Assembly: GCA_937873445.1 (NCBI GenBank)
Contig: CALMWF010000039.1
Coordinates: 91,481 to 155,480 of the forward strand
DNA length: 64,000 nt
Direction of reading: 5' to 3'
From: an uncultured Alphaproteobacteria bacterium
Lineage (GTDB): Bacteria > Pseudomonadota > Alphaproteobacteria > Rhizobiales > Aestuariivirgaceae
In this document: positions 31,402 to 41,399 of the stretch, piece after piece
How the letters are laid out: each line of letters opens with the position of its first letter
Numbering within the stretch: the stretch's first letter is position 1
Position numbers and translations under genes: made by a program
Notes under the pieces: generated by a model
The model's database searches: none
What the model was told of the DNA's origin: nothing
Seen by the model: the letters and a program-made list of their open reading frames with translations, nothing else

Positions 31402-31815
31402 CTACTGCTTGGCGTCCTTGATCCGCACGATCACATCAATGCGGTCGATGACCTTGCCGGGCGGCAGCTCGGGCAGGCCGGTGATGGTCAGGTTGGCGGC
31501 GTCGATATCCATCATCTCGCCGTTTTCCGCCTGGAAGAAGTGGAAATGGTCCGAGGTATTGGTATCGTAATAGCTGCGGTCACCTTCAATGGCGACCTCG
31601 CGCAACAGCCCCGCCGCGGTAAACTGGTTCAGCGTGTTGTAAATGGTTGCCAGCGACACCCTCACATTGGCGGCCATGGCCTCGCCATGCAGCACCTCGG
31701 CACAGACATGCCTGTCCCCTGCGTTGAACAGCAGGTGGGCCAGAGCGACGCGCTGGCGGGTCGGGCGCAAACCCGCCTGCCGCAGCTTGTCGATATGAAG
31801 CCGGCTCATAGGCAT
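31402..31815 (-). CDS. irr: Iron response regulator Irr (Fur superfamily)
   Basis: A 137-residue transcription factor. The winged helix has LRQAGLRPTRQRVALAHLL and the recognition helix SLATIYNTLNQF. The dimerisation domain contains SYYDTNTSDHFHFF. Irr controls haem and iron genes in Hyphomicrobiales and is degraded or inactivated on haem binding. The His-rich site commonly written HHH is HFH here. No GCPWHD-type N-terminal haem motif is present. The start at 31815 (MPMSRLHIDKL) is chosen by family alignment, and 31809 is also possible. It is divergent from fabA, as in many relatives. Confidence 0.88.
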   Translation of the reverse strand: MPMSRLHIDKLRQAGLRPTRQRVALAHLLFNAGDRHVCAEVLHGEAMAANVRVSLATIYNTLNQFTAAGLLREVAIEGDRSYYDTNTSDHFHFFQAENGEMMDIDAANLTITGLPELPPGKVIDRIDVIVRIKDAKQ

Positions 31816-32024
31816 GGCCGCAGTATAGCGAAATCGCGCCACCTGTGCAATCGCGCCGGTTACCCATTGCCGGTGGCGCTGTCGGCCCCGGCTGCCGCCC
31901 CCTTCGACCTTTGACCACAGCCGTTGATTCTGGTGCACAATGGGTGTTGCCCGTAAAAGCGGCATGTTATGAGGGCCGGGCCGGCCATCCGGCGCACGGC
32001 GAGGATTGAAGGGGCGAATGCAGC

Positions 32025-32540
32025 ATGGCCGCAGCCAAGGACCACTACCGTTACGATGAACTTCTGGCCTGTGGCCGGGGCGAACTGTTTGGCCAGGGCA
32101 ATGCGCAACTGCCGCTTCCCCCCATGCTGATGTTTGACCGCATCACCCACATCGCCAGGGACGGCGGCTCGGCCGGTCTCGGCAAGATCGTGGCCGAACT
32201 TGATGTGAAGCCCGACCTGTGGTTCTTCCCCTGCCACTTTCAGGGCGACCCGGTCATGCCGGGCTGCCTCGGGCTCGATGCGCTTTGGCAGCTCACCGGC
32301 TTTTACCTGGGCTGGCTGGGCGAACCGGGCAAGGGCCGGGCGCTGGGCGTGGGCGAGGTGAAGTTCACCGGCATGGTGACGCCCAAGGTCAGGACCGTGA
32401 CCTATGAGGTGGACGTGACCCGCCTCATCCTGCGCAAGCTCAAGCTGGCGGTGGCCAACGGCATCATGAAGGCCGATGGCGAGGTGGTCTATCAGGTGAC
32501 CGACATGAAGGTCGGTCTGTTCGAGCCGGAAAAAGCATAA
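32025..32540 (+). CDS. fabA: 3-hydroxydecanoyl-[ACP] dehydratase/isomerase
   Basis: A 171-residue cytosolic enzyme that introduces the cis double bond of anaerobic unsaturated fatty acid synthesis. The active-site region [23 protein letters not shown] carries the catalytic His and the downstream Asp. The N-terminus ([16 protein letters not shown]) is standard. It is the first gene of the fabA-fabB-fabI operon and is divergent from irr. A purine-rich GAAGGGG precedes the ATG. Confidence 0.97.
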   Translation: MAAAKDHYRYDELLACGRGELFGQGNAQLPLPPMLMFDRITHIARDGGSAGLGKIVAELDVKPDLWFFPCHFQGDPVMPGCLGLDALWQLTGFYLGWLGEPGKGRALGVGEVKFTGMVTPKVRTVTYEVDVTRLILRKLKLAVANGIMKADGEVVYQVTDMKVGLFEPEKA

Positions 32541-32549
32541 GGATTGATC

Positions 32550-33764
32550 ATGCGCCGCGTCGTCGTCACCGGTATCGGTATCGTCTCCTGCATCGGCAAC
32601 AATGCCGAGGAGGTCATTGTTTCATTGCGCGAGGCCAGGTCCGGCATCACCCGGGCCGAAGACCATGTGCGCCTTGGCTTCCGCAGCCAGATTCAGGGCC
32701 GCCCCACCTTTGACCTTGAACAGGTGGACCGCCGCGTGCGCCGCTTCATGGGTGATGGCGCCACCTGGAACTATGCCGCCATGCAGCAGGCCATTGCCGA
32801 TTCCGGCCTGGAAGAAAAGGACGTGAAGAACGACCGCACCGGCATCATCATGGGGTCCGGCGGCCCGTCGGCCAAAACGCTGGTGTCGGCCGCCGACATC
32901 ACCCGCGAAAAGGGACCAAAGCGCGTCGGCCCCTTCGCCGTGCCCGCCGCCATGTCCTCCACCAATTCGGCAACGCTGGCCACCCCCTTTGGCATTCGCG
33001 GCGTCAACTATTCCATCTCCTCGGCCTGCGCCACCTCGGCCCATTGCATCGGCAATGCCGCCGAAATGATCCAGTGGGGCAAGCAGGACGTGATGTTTGC
33101 CGGTGGCGGCGAGGAACTGGACTGGACCATGTCGGTGCTGTTTGACGCCATGGGCGCCATGTCGTCGAAATACAACGACACGCCGGAACGCGCCTCCCGC
33201 GCCTATGACAAGAACCGCGACGGCTTCGTCATCGCCGGGGGTGCGGGCGTCATCGTGCTGGAGGAACTGGAACACGCCCTGGCGCGCGGCGCCAAGATCT
33301 ATGGTGAACTGGTGGGCTATGGCGCCACCTCCGACGGCTATGACATGGTGGCCCCCTCGGGCGAGGGCGCGGTCCGCTGCATGAAAATGGCGCTGGCCAC
33401 GGTGAAGGGTCAGGTTGACTACATCAACCCGCACGGCACCTCGACCCCGGTGGGCGACAAGAAGGAAATTGAAGCGATCCGCGAAGTGTTCGGCGACAAG
33501 ATTCCGCCCATCTCCTCCACCAAGTCGCTGACCGGCCATTCGCTGGGCGCCACCGGCGTGCAGGAAGCCATCTATTCCCTGCTCATGATGCAGCAGGGCT
33601 TCCTGTGCGAAAGCGCCAATATCGACGAACTGGACCCCGAATTTGAAGGCGTGCCGATTTTGCGTCAGCGCGTTGACAACGCCAGGATCGACACCGTCAT
33701 GTCCAACAGCTTCGGCTTCGGCGGCACCAACGCCACGCTGGTCTTCCAGCGTTACAAGGGCTGA
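32550..33764 (+). CDS. fabB: 3-oxoacyl-[ACP] synthase I
   Basis: A 404-residue beta-ketoacyl-ACP synthase that elongates the cis-unsaturated products of FabA. The catalytic triad is Cys in [10 protein letters not shown], His in [11 protein letters not shown] and His in [25 protein letters not shown] closes the protein. The ATG at 32550 is chosen over the in-frame TTG at 32544 because AAGGA lies 6 bases before it. It follows fabA by 9 bases, a linkage that specifically indicates the FabA-FabB unsaturated pathway. Confidence 0.97.
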   Translation: MRRVVVTGIGIVSCIGNNAEEVIVSLREARSGITRAEDHVRLGFRSQIQGRPTFDLEQVDRRVRRFMGDGATWNYAAMQQAIADSGLEEKDVKNDRTGIIMGSGGPSAKTLVSAADITREKGPKRVGPFAVPAAMSSTNSATLATPFGIRGVNYSISSACATSAHCIGNAAEMIQWGKQDVMFAGGGEELDWTMSVLFDAMGAMSSKYNDTPERASRAYDKNRDGFVIAGGAGVIVLEELEHALARGAKIYGELVGYGATSDGYDMVAPSGEGAVRCMKMALATVKGQVDYINPHGTSTPVGDKKEIEAIREVFGDKIPPISSTKSLTGHSLGATGVQEAIYSLLMMQQGFLCESANIDELDPEFEGVPILRQRVDNARIDTVMSNSFGFGGTNATLVFQRYKG

Positions 33765-33769
33765 CGCGC

Positions 33770-34570
33770 ATGGCAGGCGTCATGCAGGGCAAGCGCGGCC
33801 TCATCATGGGGGTTGCCAATGACCATTCGCTGGCCTGGGGCATTGCCCAGGCCTGTGCGGCCCAGGGGGCGGAACTGGCCTTCACCCATCAGGGCGAAGC
33901 CTTTGGCAAACGTCTGGCACCCTTGGCCGAGAGCGTCGGTTCAAAACTGCTGTTTGATTGCGATGTCGAAAACCTCGACAGCGTGGAGGCGGCCTTTGAC
34001 GGCGTGAAGCGCGCATGGGGCACCATTGATTTCCTGCTCCATGCCATCGCCTTTTCCGACAAGAATGAGTTGAAGGGCAAATATGCCGATACCACGCGCG
34101 CGAACTTCTCGCGCACCATGGTCATTTCCTGCTTTGCCTTCACCGAAGCGGTGAAGCGCGCCGCCCCCCTGATGAACGCGGGGGGCGCGGCCCTCACCCT
34201 CACCTTCCTCGGCTCATCGCGCACCATGCCGAATTACAATGTCATGGGCGTGGCCAAGGCAGCGCTCGAAGCCTCGGTGCGCTATCTCGCGGCGGATTAC
34301 GGGCCGCAGGGCCTGCGCATCAACGGCCTGTCGCCCGGCCCCATGCGCACTCTCGCCGGTGCCGGCATTGGCGATGCCCGCGCCATGTTCGCCTTCCAGC
34401 AGAACCACTCGCCGCTGCGCCGCCCCGTCTCGCTGGAGGAGGTGGGCACCGCCGGCATGTATCTGCTCTCGCCCCTGTCCGGCGGGGTTACCGGCGAAAT
34501 CCATTATGTCGATGGCGGCTACAACACCATCGCCATGCCCCGCCCGGAAGAGCTCAATCCTCGTGCGTAA
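33770..34570 (+). CDS. fabI: Enoyl-[ACP] reductase (NADH)
   Basis: A 266-residue short-chain dehydrogenase-like enzyme that completes each elongation round. The signatures are the cofactor loop GLIMGVANDHSLAWGIA, SSRTMPNYNVMGVAKAAL (a YxxMxxxK variant of the catalytic site) and NGLSPGPMRTLA. FabI is a classic target of triclosan and isoniazid-like inhibitors. It begins 5 bases after fabB and ends before a strong hairpin. It is convergent with hslU. Confidence 0.96.
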   Translation: MAGVMQGKRGLIMGVANDHSLAWGIAQACAAQGAELAFTHQGEAFGKRLAPLAESVGSKLLFDCDVENLDSVEAAFDGVKRAWGTIDFLLHAIAFSDKNELKGKYADTTRANFSRTMVISCFAFTEAVKRAAPLMNAGGAALTLTFLGSSRTMPNYNVMGVAKAALEASVRYLAADYGPQGLRINGLSPGPMRTLAGAGIGDARAMFAFQQNHSPLRRPVSLEEVGTAGMYLLSPLSGGVTGEIHYVDGGYNTIAMPRPEELNPRA

Positions 34571-34572
34571 TG

Positions 34573-34596
34573 CGCCAGGACGGTTCCGTCCTGGCG
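34573..34596 (+). terminator. Hairpin at the end of the fab operon
   Basis: A perfect 11-bp dyad, CGCCAGGACGG (34573-34583) with CCGTCCTGGCG (34586-34596), starts 3 bases after the fabI stop. No T-run follows, so it may terminate weakly or protect the mRNA 3' end. Confidence 0.55.
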
Positions 34597-34636
34597 ATCA
34601 GATTGCGCACCCGCCATTGGGTTTCGAGAAACTTGT

Positions 34637-34665
34637 CTGACTTTGGTGGCTTCGCCAAAAGTCAG
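34637..34665 (-). terminator. Hairpin at the end of hslVU
   Basis: On the minus strand CTGACTTT-T-GG pairs with CCAAAGTCAG, leaving one bulged base and an 8-base loop. The hairpin begins 7 bases after the hslU stop. The downstream tract (ACAAGTTTC) is only weakly T-rich. Confidence 0.5.
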
Positions 34666-34671
34666 GCTGCT

Positions 34672-35967
34672 CTACAGGATGAACTTCGACAGGTCGGTGT
34701 TCTTGGCCAGGGCGCCGATGTTCTTCGTCACAAAGGCCTCGTTCACCGTCACCGTCTCGCCTGAGCGGTCGGTTGCCGTATAGCTGACCTCGTCCAGCAC
34801 CCGCTCCATGATGGTTTGCAGGCGGCGCGCGCCAATATTCTCCACCGTGCCGTTGATCTCGAAGGCGGTGCGGGCAATGGCGGCAATGCCGTCCTCGGTG
34901 AAGCTCAGCGTCACCCCTTCGGTGGCCATCAGCGCCGTATACTGCTTGATCAGGCTGGCCTCCGGCTCGGTCAGAATGCGGCGGAAATCATCCTGGGTCA
35001 GCGCCTTCAACTCGACGCGGATGGGCAGCCGCCCCTGCAATTCCGGCAGCAGGTCCGACGGCTTGGCAATGTGAAAGGCACCCGACGCAATGAACAGGAT
35101 GTGGTCGGTTTTCACCGCGCCATATTTGGTGGACACCGTGGTGCCCTCAATGAGCGGCAAGAGATCGCGCTGCACCCCCTCGCGGCTCACATCCGCCCCC
35201 TGCCGCTCGGAGCGGGCGCAGATCTTGTCCACCTCGTCAAGGAAGACGATGCCGTTGTTCTCCACGGCGAAGATTGCCTCCTGCACCACCGCATCCTGAT
35301 CGAGAAGCTTGTCGCTCTCCTCCGCCATCAGCACCTCATGGGCGGCCTTCACCGTCATGCGCCGCGCCTTGGTGCGGCCACCGAAGGCCTTGCCGAACAT
35401 TTCCGACAGATTGATCACCTGCGCCTGGCCGCCGGGAAACTCAAAGCCGCCCGGCATGCCTGTATCGGCCACCTGAATTTCAATTTCGCGGGCATCGAGT
35501 TCGCTGTTGCGCAGCTTCTTGCGGAAACTGTCGCGGGTTGTCTCCGCGGCATTGGCACCGACCAGCGCCTCCAGCACGCGCGCTTCGGCATTGAGATGCG
35601 CCTGCGCCTCCACGTCCTTGCGCCGGGCCGCCTTCACCATGGCAATGCCCGCCTCCAGCAGGTCGCGCACAATCTGGTCCACATCGCGGCCCACATACCC
35701 CACCTCGGTGAACTTGGTGGCCTCCACCTTCAGAAAGGGCGCCTGCGCCAGCCGCGCCAGACGGCGGGCAATCTCGGTCTTGCCCACGCCGGTGGGGCCG
35801 ATCATCAGAATGTTCTTGGGCACCACTTCGTCCTTGAGGGCGCCTTCAATCTGCCGCCGCCGCCAGCGGTTGCGCAGTGCCGTGGCCACAGCGCGCTTGG
35901 CCTCGGTCTGGCCGACAATGTAGCGGTCCAGTTCGGACACGATTTCGCGGGGGGAAAAGTCGGTCAT
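34672..35967 (-). CDS. hslU: ATP-dependent protease ATPase subunit HslU (ClpY)
   Basis: A 431-residue AAA+ unfoldase that feeds proteins to HslV. Walker A is [15 protein letters not shown], and Walker B lies in [12 protein letters not shown]. The pore-loop GYVGRD and sensor [19 protein letters not shown] are present. A variable I-domain spans about residues 115-230, and the C-terminal tail ends in LSKFIL, which docks into HslV. The start overlaps the hslV stop as ATGA. Length and motifs are normal. Confidence 0.97.
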   Translation of the reverse strand: MTDFSPREIVSELDRYIVGQTEAKRAVATALRNRWRRRQIEGALKDEVVPKNILMIGPTGVGKTEIARRLARLAQAPFLKVEATKFTEVGYVGRDVDQIVRDLLEAGIAMVKAARRKDVEAQAHLNAEARVLEALVGANAAETTRDSFRKKLRNSELDAREIEIQVADTGMPGGFEFPGGQAQVINLSEMFGKAFGGRTKARRMTVKAAHEVLMAEESDKLLDQDAVVQEAIFAVENNGIVFLDEVDKICARSERQGADVSREGVQRDLLPLIEGTTVSTKYGAVKTDHILFIASGAFHIAKPSDLLPELQGRLPIRVELKALTQDDFRRILTEPEASLIKQYTALMATEGVTLSFTEDGIAAIARTAFEINGTVENIGARRLQTIMERVLDEVSYTATDRSGETVTVNEAFVTKNIGALAKNTDLSKFIL

Positions 35968-36509
35968 GCTTGCAGGGTTTCCACGGTGAGGTTGCCGTTG
36001 GTGTAAACGCAGATGTCGGCGGCAATGGCCATGGCCTTGCGGGCAATGGCCTCGGCATCCATGTCGGTGTCCATGAGGGCGCGCGCCGCCGCCAGCGCAT
36101 AGTTGCCGCCGGAGCCGATGGCAGTCACGCCATTTTCCGGTTCCAGCACATCGCCGGTGCCGGTCAGAACCAGCGACACCGACCGGTCGGCCACGATCAT
36201 CATGGCCTCAAGGCGGCGGAGATAACGGTCGGTCCGCCAGTCCTTGGCCATTTCCACGCAGGCCCGCGTCAACTGGCTGGGAAACTGCTCCAGCTTGCCC
36301 TCCAGCCGTTCAAACAGGGTCATGGCATCTGCCGTGGCCCCGGCAAAACCGGCAATAACCCCGCCCGCGCCCAGCGGGCGCACCTTGCGGGCATTGCCCT
36401 TGATGATGGTCTGGCCCAGGCTCACCTGGCCGTCACCGGCAATCACCACCTTGCCCTTCTTGCGCACGGTAAGGATGGTCGTGCCGTGCCACTGGGGAAT
36501 GTCGCCCAT
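35964..36509 (-). CDS. hslV: ATP-dependent protease proteolytic subunit HslV (ClpQ)
   Basis: A 181-residue proteasome-like peptidase. [23 protein letters not shown] contains the nucleophilic Thr, exposed after removal of the N-terminal residues. [14 protein letters not shown] is the usual sodium and substrate pocket region. It forms a double hexamer with HslU and degrades misfolded proteins. It is the first gene of a two-gene operon, divergent from hisB with 161 bases between starts. Confidence 0.97.
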   Translation of the reverse strand: MGDIPQWHGTTILTVRKKGKVVIAGDGQVSLGQTIIKGNARKVRPLGAGGVIAGFAGATADAMTLFERLEGKLEQFPSQLTRACVEMAKDWRTDRYLRRLEAMMIVADRSVSLVLTGTGDVLEPENGVTAIGSGGNYALAAARALMDTDMDAEAIARKAMAIAADICVYTNGNLTVETLQA

Positions 36510-36670
36510 TTGAAACCTGTCCTGAATGGTTAACGCCGCCGTTGCCGCCCCATGTAGGAAGCAAAACAGCCAAATTAAAGACTTGGCCTAATTCCTGACC
36601 CCTGAGACGGCGGCGAATATAGCCATTCCGGCCCCGTTCTGCTATGAGCGCGCCCGAAAGGATGGCCAAG

Positions 36671-37264
36671 ATGCGTCAGGCTGTGATCGACCGCAAAACC
36701 ACCGAAACGGAGATCTCCGTTGCCGTCAACCTCGACGGCACCGGCACCTCCGCCATTGCCACCGGGGTTGGTTTCTTCGACCATATGCTGGACCAGCTGT
36801 CGCGCCACTCCCTCATTGACATCACGGTCAAGGCCAGGGGCGACACCCACATCGACGATCACCACACGGTGGAGGATGTCGGCATTGCCCTGGGTCAGGC
36901 CGTGAGCAAGGCGCTGGGTGAGCGCAAGGGCATTCGCCGCTATGCCTCCTGTCTCCTGCCCATGGACGAGGTTCTGACCCGTGCTGCCATTGATGTGTCA
37001 GGTCGGCCCTATCTGGTGTTCAAGGCCGAGTTTTCGCGCCCCAAGATCGGCGGCTTCGACACCGAACTGGTGCGCGAGTTCTTCCAGGCCTTCGCCATGA
37101 ATGCAGGCATCACGCTGCACCTCGAAAATCTCTATGGCGGCAATTGCCACCACATTGCCGAAAGCTGTTTCAAGGCCGTGGCCCGCAGCCTGCGCGATGC
37201 GGTGGAAATCGACCCGCGCCAGAAGGACCGCATTCCCTCCACCAAAGGCACATTGTCCGGCTGA
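36671..37264 (+). CDS. hisB: Imidazoleglycerol-phosphate dehydratase
   Basis: A 197-residue enzyme for the sixth step of histidine synthesis. Metal-binding His clusters are visible: [28 protein letters not shown] and [12 protein letters not shown]. The monofunctional form matches alphaproteobacteria, with no phosphatase domain. The ATG at 36671 is chosen because AAGGA lies 8 bases upstream. ATGs at 36662 and 36644 have no proper ribosome site. It heads the operon hisB-DUF2628-hisH-hisA-hisF-hisE-coaA. Confidence 0.96.
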   Translation: MRQAVIDRKTTETEISVAVNLDGTGTSAIATGVGFFDHMLDQLSRHSLIDITVKARGDTHIDDHHTVEDVGIALGQAVSKALGERKGIRRYASCLLPMDEVLTRAAIDVSGRPYLVFKAEFSRPKIGGFDTELVREFFQAFAMNAGITLHLENLYGGNCHHIAESCFKAVARSLRDAVEIDPRQKDRIPSTKGTLSG

Positions 37265-37713
37265 TGAGCAGCTATTCGGTTTGGGCCCCCAGGGCGGGCA
37301 ACATCGCCGAGACGGCGGTGTTCGTGGCGCAGAAATTTTCCTGGGGGGCCGCCATCTTCACCTTCCTGTGGGCCGCCTGGCACCGCCATTATTTTCTGGC
37401 GCTGGTGCTGGCCCTGGGCTTTGGCGCGGTGCAGGCGCTGGTGCTGGTGCCGGGTGTTCATCCGCTGCTGCCGGGCCTCATCTCCAATCTTCTCGCCCTG
37501 TGGCTGGGCTGGGAGGCGGCCTCCCTGCGCGACTGGCTCTATGAGCGGCGCGGCTTTCGCTCGCTGGGCGAGGTGCGGGGCGATGACGATGAGGAGGCGG
37601 AACTCCGCTTCTTTGCCGGCCTTGAACCCGCCGCCCCGTCCGCCACCCCGCGGCCCATCCTGGTCGGCACGCCCTCTGACCTTCTCGGCCTCTTTGCACC
37701 GGGGGGCGCATGA
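37264..37713 (+). CDS. DUF2628 family membrane protein within the his operon
   Basis: A 149-residue protein. The N-terminal DUF2628 region is hydrophobic, with segments at about 28-42 ([18 protein letters not shown]), 44-62 and 66-84. [21 protein letters not shown] segment and an acidic, proline-rich tail follow. The start overlaps the hisB stop (TGATG) and the end overlaps hisH (ATGA), so it is translationally tied to histidine genes. I recall the same placement in other Hyphomicrobiales. It is not a known enzyme of the pathway. Confidence 0.82.
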   Translation: MSSYSVWAPRAGNIAETAVFVAQKFSWGAAIFTFLWAAWHRHYFLALVLALGFGAVQALVLVPGVHPLLPGLISNLLALWLGWEAASLRDWLYERRGFRSLGEVRGDDDEEAELRFFAGLEPAAPSATPRPILVGTPSDLLGLFAPGGA

Positions 37714-38363
37714 TCCGCACTGTCATCATCGATTACGGGTCCGGCAACCTGCATTCCGCCGCCAAGGCCTTTGAGCGGGCCCTCTCCGACCATGGCCTGC
37801 AGGGCAGGGTGGAAGTAACCTCCGACCCCAGGGCTCTGCTGGCGGCCAGCCACATTGTCCTGCCCGGTGTGGGGGCCTTCCGGGATTGTCGGCAGGGCCT
37901 TGATGCCGTGCCCGGCATGGTGGCCGCACTGAATGAACAGGTCATCCGGGGTGGCAAGCCCTTCCTCGGCATCTGTGTGGGCATGCAGCTTCTGGCCAGC
38001 CGCGGGCTGGAACACGACGTCACCGAAGGTCTGGGCTGGATTCCGGGTGATGTGAAGCGCATCGAACCCGGTGATGCGTCCCTCAAGATTCCCCACATGG
38101 GCTGGAACACCCTCGACGTGATCAATGACCATCCGCTGCTGGCCGGGCTTGCCCTTGGCCCCTCGGGCCTTCATGCCTATTTCGTCCACTCCTATCACCT
38201 GGCGGCGGCCAACCCCGTGCATGTGCTGGCCACCAGTGACTATGGCGGCCCCATCACCGCCGTGGTCGGCCGCGACAATATTGTTGGTACCCAGTTTCAC
38301 CCGGAGAAGAGCCAGACCCTCGGCCTCTCCTTCATCGCCAATTTCCTGAGGTGGCGGCCATGA
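37710..38363 (+). CDS. hisH: Imidazole glycerol phosphate synthase, glutaminase subunit
   Basis: A 217-residue class I glutamine amidotransferase that supplies ammonia to HisF. The nucleophile Cys is in GICVGMQLL, and the His-Glu pair is in [10 protein letters not shown]. The oxyanion strand is LPGVGAFRD. Its start overlaps the DUF2628 stop and its stop overlaps the hisA start, both as ATGA. Confidence 0.97.
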   Translation: MIRTVIIDYGSGNLHSAAKAFERALSDHGLQGRVEVTSDPRALLAASHIVLPGVGAFRDCRQGLDAVPGMVAALNEQVIRGGKPFLGICVGMQLLASRGLEHDVTEGLGWIPGDVKRIEPGDASLKIPHMGWNTLDVINDHPLLAGLALGPSGLHAYFVHSYHLAAANPVHVLATSDYGGPITAVVGRDNIVGTQFHPEKSQTLGLSFIANFLRWRP

Positions 38364-39091
38364 TCCTGTTTCCGGCCATTGACCTGAAGGACGGCCAGTG
38401 CGTGCGCCTGCGCCTTGGTGACATGAATGCCGCCACCGTGTTCAACGACGATCCCGCCGCCCAGGCCAGAACCTTCGAGCAGCAGGGTTTTAGCTGGCTG
38501 CATCTTGTGGATCTGAACGGTGCCTTTGTTGGCCGCCCGGTCAATGGCCGCGCCGTGGAGGCGATCCTCAAGGCCATCACAATCCCCGTGCAACTGGGTG
38601 GCGGCATCCGCGATCTCGCCACCATCGAGCGCTGGCTGGCGGCCGGCATCACCCGCGTCATTCTGGGCACGGTGGCGCTGCGCAACCCCGCCCTGGTGAA
38701 GCAGGCCTGCGCCAAATATCCCGGCCGCATTGTGGTGGGAATTGACGCCAAGGCGGGCCATGTGGCGGTGGAAGGCTGGGGCGAAACCTCGTCCCTCACC
38801 GCCATTGATCTCGCCCGCCGTTTCGAGGATGCCGGTGTGGCCGCCATCGTCTTCACCGACATTGACCGCGACGGCATTCTGCAGGGCCTCAACATTGACA
38901 GCACCCTGGCGCTGGCCGATGCGGTGGCCATTCCCGTCATCGCCTCAGGCGGGCTGGCCTCGCTCGATGACATCCGCCGTCTGCTCCAGCCCGATTGCCG
39001 CAAGATTGCCGGTGCCATTTCCGGCCGCGCCCTCTATGACGGCCGGCTTGATCCCGCCGCCGCCCTGGCCCTCATCCGCGAGGCCCGCTGA
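38360..39091 (+). CDS. hisA: Phosphoribosylformimino-5-aminoimidazole carboxamide ribotide isomerase
   Basis: A 243-residue (beta/alpha)8 barrel catalysing an Amadori rearrangement in histidine synthesis. Catalytic Asp residues are in [14 protein letters not shown] and [12 protein letters not shown]. Phosphate-binding loops are GGGIRDL and [10 protein letters not shown]. The ATG at 38360 gives the family start [10 protein letters not shown] and overlaps the hisH stop. Three in-frame codons upstream are rejected. Confidence 0.97.
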   Translation: MILFPAIDLKDGQCVRLRLGDMNAATVFNDDPAAQARTFEQQGFSWLHLVDLNGAFVGRPVNGRAVEAILKAITIPVQLGGGIRDLATIERWLAAGITRVILGTVALRNPALVKQACAKYPGRIVVGIDAKAGHVAVEGWGETSSLTAIDLARRFEDAGVAAIVFTDIDRDGILQGLNIDSTLALADAVAIPVIASGGLASLDDIRRLLQPDCRKIAGAISGRALYDGRLDPAAALALIREAR

Positions 39092-39852
39092 TGCTCAAGG
39101 CGCGCATCATTCCCTGCCTCGACGTCAAGGATGGCCGCGTGGTCAAGGGCGTCAACTTCGTCAATCTGCGCGATGCCGGTGATCCGGTGGAGGCGGCCCG
39201 CGCCTATGACCGGGCCGGGGCTGACGAACTGTGCTTCCTCGACATCACCGCCACCCATGAAAACCGCGGTACCATGCTGGATGTGGTGCGCCGCACCGCC
39301 GAGCAGTGCTTCATGCCGCTCACGGTGGGCGGCGGCGTGCGTGAGCTTGACGACATCCGCACCTTGCTTCTGGCCGGGGCCGACAAGGTGTCCATCAATT
39401 CCGCCGCCGTGGCACGGCGCGAATTTGTCCGCGAGGCGGCAGAGAAATTCGGCAGCCAGTGCATCGTGGTCGCCATCGACGCCAAGGAAACCAGTCCCGG
39501 CCGCTTTGAAATCTTCACCCATGGCGGCCGGCGCGAAACCGGCATTGACGCCGTGGCCTATGCCCGCGCCGTGGCGGAACTGGGGGCGGGCGAAATCCTT
39601 CTGACCTCCATGGACCGCGACGGCACCGGCAAGGGCTTCAACATTCCCTTGACCCGCGCCATCGCCGATGCGGTCACCATTCCCGTCATCGCCTCGGGCG
39701 GCGTCGGCACCCTGGATCACCTGGTGGAAGGCGTGCGCGACGGCCATGCCACCGCCGTTCTGGCCGCCTCCATCTTCCACTTCGGCACCTTCACCATTGG
39801 CGAGGCCAAGGCCCATATGGCGGCCTCCGGCCTTGCCATGCGGCTTTCCTGA
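39091..39852 (+). CDS. hisF: Imidazole glycerol phosphate synthase, cyclase subunit
   Basis: A 253-residue barrel enzyme that pairs with HisH to form imidazole glycerol phosphate and AICAR. Catalytic Asp residues are in [15 protein letters not shown] and [12 protein letters not shown]. Phosphate loops are VGGGVREL and [10 protein letters not shown]. Its start overlaps the hisA stop by one base (TGATG). The protein ends in the usual [12 protein letters not shown]. Confidence 0.97.
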   Translation: MLKARIIPCLDVKDGRVVKGVNFVNLRDAGDPVEAARAYDRAGADELCFLDITATHENRGTMLDVVRRTAEQCFMPLTVGGGVRELDDIRTLLLAGADKVSINSAAVARREFVREAAEKFGSQCIVVAIDAKETSPGRFEIFTHGGRRETGIDAVAYARAVAELGAGEILLTSMDRDGTGKGFNIPLTRAIADAVTIPVIASGGVGTLDHLVEGVRDGHATAVLAASIFHFGTFTIGEAKAHMAASGLAMRLS

Positions 39853-39862
39853 GAGGACCCCC

Positions 39863-40192
39863 ATGACCGCCTCCATTGATACGCTGGCAAAGCTCGCCCA
39901 GACCATCCGCGACCGCCGCGGCGCCTCGCCGGAAACCTCCTACACCGCCAAGCTCCTTCACAAGGGGGTGGACAAATGCGCCAAGAAATTCGGCGAGGAG
40001 GCGGTGGAACTGGTGATTGCCGCCATGGAGCGCGAACCCGCTCACGTCACCGCCGAAGCCGCCGATGTGCTCTACCACTTCCTCGTGCTGCTCACCGCCT
40101 CCGGCGTCACCCTCGATGAGGTGATGGCCGAACTGGCCCGCCGCGAAACCAAGAGCGGGCTTGAGGAAAAGGCATCGCGCAAGGACCGCTGA
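39863..40192 (+). CDS. hisE: Phosphoribosyl-ATP diphosphatase
   Basis: A 109-residue all-alpha NTP pyrophosphohydrolase for the second step of histidine synthesis. The metal-binding motif reads KKFGEEAVELVIAA...EAADVLYHFLVLL. It is monofunctional, with HisI elsewhere. GAGAGG precedes the ATG by 7 bases. It follows hisF by 10 bases, and coaA follows after 3 bases. Confidence 0.95.
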   Translation: MTASIDTLAKLAQTIRDRRGASPETSYTAKLLHKGVDKCAKKFGEEAVELVIAAMEREPAHVTAEAADVLYHFLVLLTASGVTLDEVMAELARRETKSGLEEKASRKDR

Positions 40193-40195
40193 ATC

Positions 40196-41152
40196 ATGCT
40201 CACCCAGTCCTTTGCCCGCGAGGTTTCACCCTTCCGCCGCTTTGACCGGGCAGAATGGGCGAAGCTCCGCGCCGACACGCCCATGACCCTGACCCAGGCG
40301 GACCTTGATGAATTAACCGGCCTCACCGACCGGGTTGATCTGGACGAGGTGGAGCAGATCTATCTGCCCCTGTCGCGCCTGCTCAATCTCTATGTGGCCG
40401 CCACCCAGGAACTGTTCCTCGCCACCAACAATTTTCTCCACGCCCATGACCGCAAGGTGCCCTATGTCATCGGCATGACCGGCTCGGTGGCGGTGGGCAA
40501 ATCCACCACCGCCCGCATCCTGCGCCGCCTGCTGTCGCGCTGGCCCCGCCATCCCAAGGTCGATCTCGTCACCACCGACGGTTTTCTCATGCCCAATGCC
40601 GTGCTCGAGCGCGACGGGCTGATGAGCCGCAAGGGCTTTCCCGAAAGCTATGACCTGCCCGCCATTCTGCGCTTCATGTCGGACATCAAGGCGGGCAAGC
40701 GCAATGTTCAGGCCCCCATCTATTCCCACCTCTCCTATGACGTGCTGAAGGGCGAGCATGTCACCATCGACCAGCCCGACATTCTCATTGTCGAGGGTGT
40801 CAATGTGCTGCAGACGGGCCGCCCCCCGCGCGACGGCCGCGGCATTCCCAATGTCTCCGACTTCTTTGATTATTCCATCTACATCGACGCCGAGGAGAAG
40901 CTGCTGCGCCAGTGGTATATCGACCGCTTCTTTTCCCTGCGCTCCGGCGCCTTCCGCAATCCCAAGTCCTACTTTCACCGCTACGCCAATATTTCCGACG
41001 CCGAGGCCATGAAGCTTGCCACCCATTTCTGGGAGAGCATCAATCAGGTGAACCTGCGCGACAATATCGTGCCGACGCGGCCCCGCGCCTCGCTGGTGTT
41101 GCGCAAGGGAGCCGATCACCGGGTGCGCAACGTCTTCCTGCGCAAGCTGTAG
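40196..41152 (+). CDS. coaA: Type I pantothenate kinase
   Basis: A 318-residue kinase for the first step of coenzyme A synthesis, normally feedback-inhibited by CoA. The P-loop is [17 protein letters not shown], with [19 protein letters not shown] and the C-terminal [12 protein letters not shown]. It starts 3 bases after hisE and is convergent with a 58-aa gene, whose stop is 13 bases away. Its presence at the end of the histidine operon is common in Hyphomicrobiales. Confidence 0.96.
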   Translation: MLTQSFAREVSPFRRFDRAEWAKLRADTPMTLTQADLDELTGLTDRVDLDEVEQIYLPLSRLLNLYVAATQELFLATNNFLHAHDRKVPYVIGMTGSVAVGKSTTARILRRLLSRWPRHPKVDLVTTDGFLMPNAVLERDGLMSRKGFPESYDLPAILRFMSDIKAGKRNVQAPIYSHLSYDVLKGEHVTIDQPDILIVEGVNVLQTGRPPRDGRGIPNVSDFFDYSIYIDAEEKLLRQWYIDRFFSLRSGAFRNPKSYFHRYANISDAEAMKLATHFWESINQVNLRDNIVPTRPRASLVLRKGADHRVRNVFLRKL

Positions 41153-41164
41153 CGGCTTGGCGCC

Positions 41165-41341
41165 TCAGAAGCCGCCGCCGCCGCCCTGGCGGTCATCAGT
41201 GCTGTCGCGCGCGGGAAAGCTCATGCCGCCAAGATCGGCCTCGATCTCATCCACGGGCCGGTCCTTTGCCGAGGTGTAAACCCCCGCCTGGCCACCCACC
41301 TTCAGAATGCCGAGTTTCTTGAGCAGATCGAGAAGGCCCAT
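41165..41341 (-). CDS. Small conserved-looking protein, 58 aa
   Basis: The frame runs from ATG at 41341 to TGA at 41165-41167. An excellent ribosome site, GGAAGGAGA, lies just before it. The protein starts MGLLDLLKKLGILKVGGQAG, continues VYTSAKDRPVDEIEADLGG, and ends in a Gly-rich GGGGGF tail. The amphipathic start and the KDRP segment resemble short uncharacterised alphaproteobacterial proteins I recall. It lies 58 bases upstream of the start of the convergent neighbourhood and downstream of the PYROXD2-like gene on the same strand. The function is unknown. Confidence 0.7.
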   Translation of the reverse strand: MGLLDLLKKLGILKVGGQAGVYTSAKDRPVDEIEADLGGMSFPARDSTDDRQGGGGGF

Positions 41342-41399
41342 GATGGTTCTCCTTCCATGACTGACCTTAGATCAAAGCGCTGTGGCAAACAATCGAACC

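Noticed and set aside
31832..31857. AATCGCGCC direct repeat between irr and fabA
   Set aside because: It is only 9 bases, 17 apart, without dyad symmetry. That can arise by chance in this composition.
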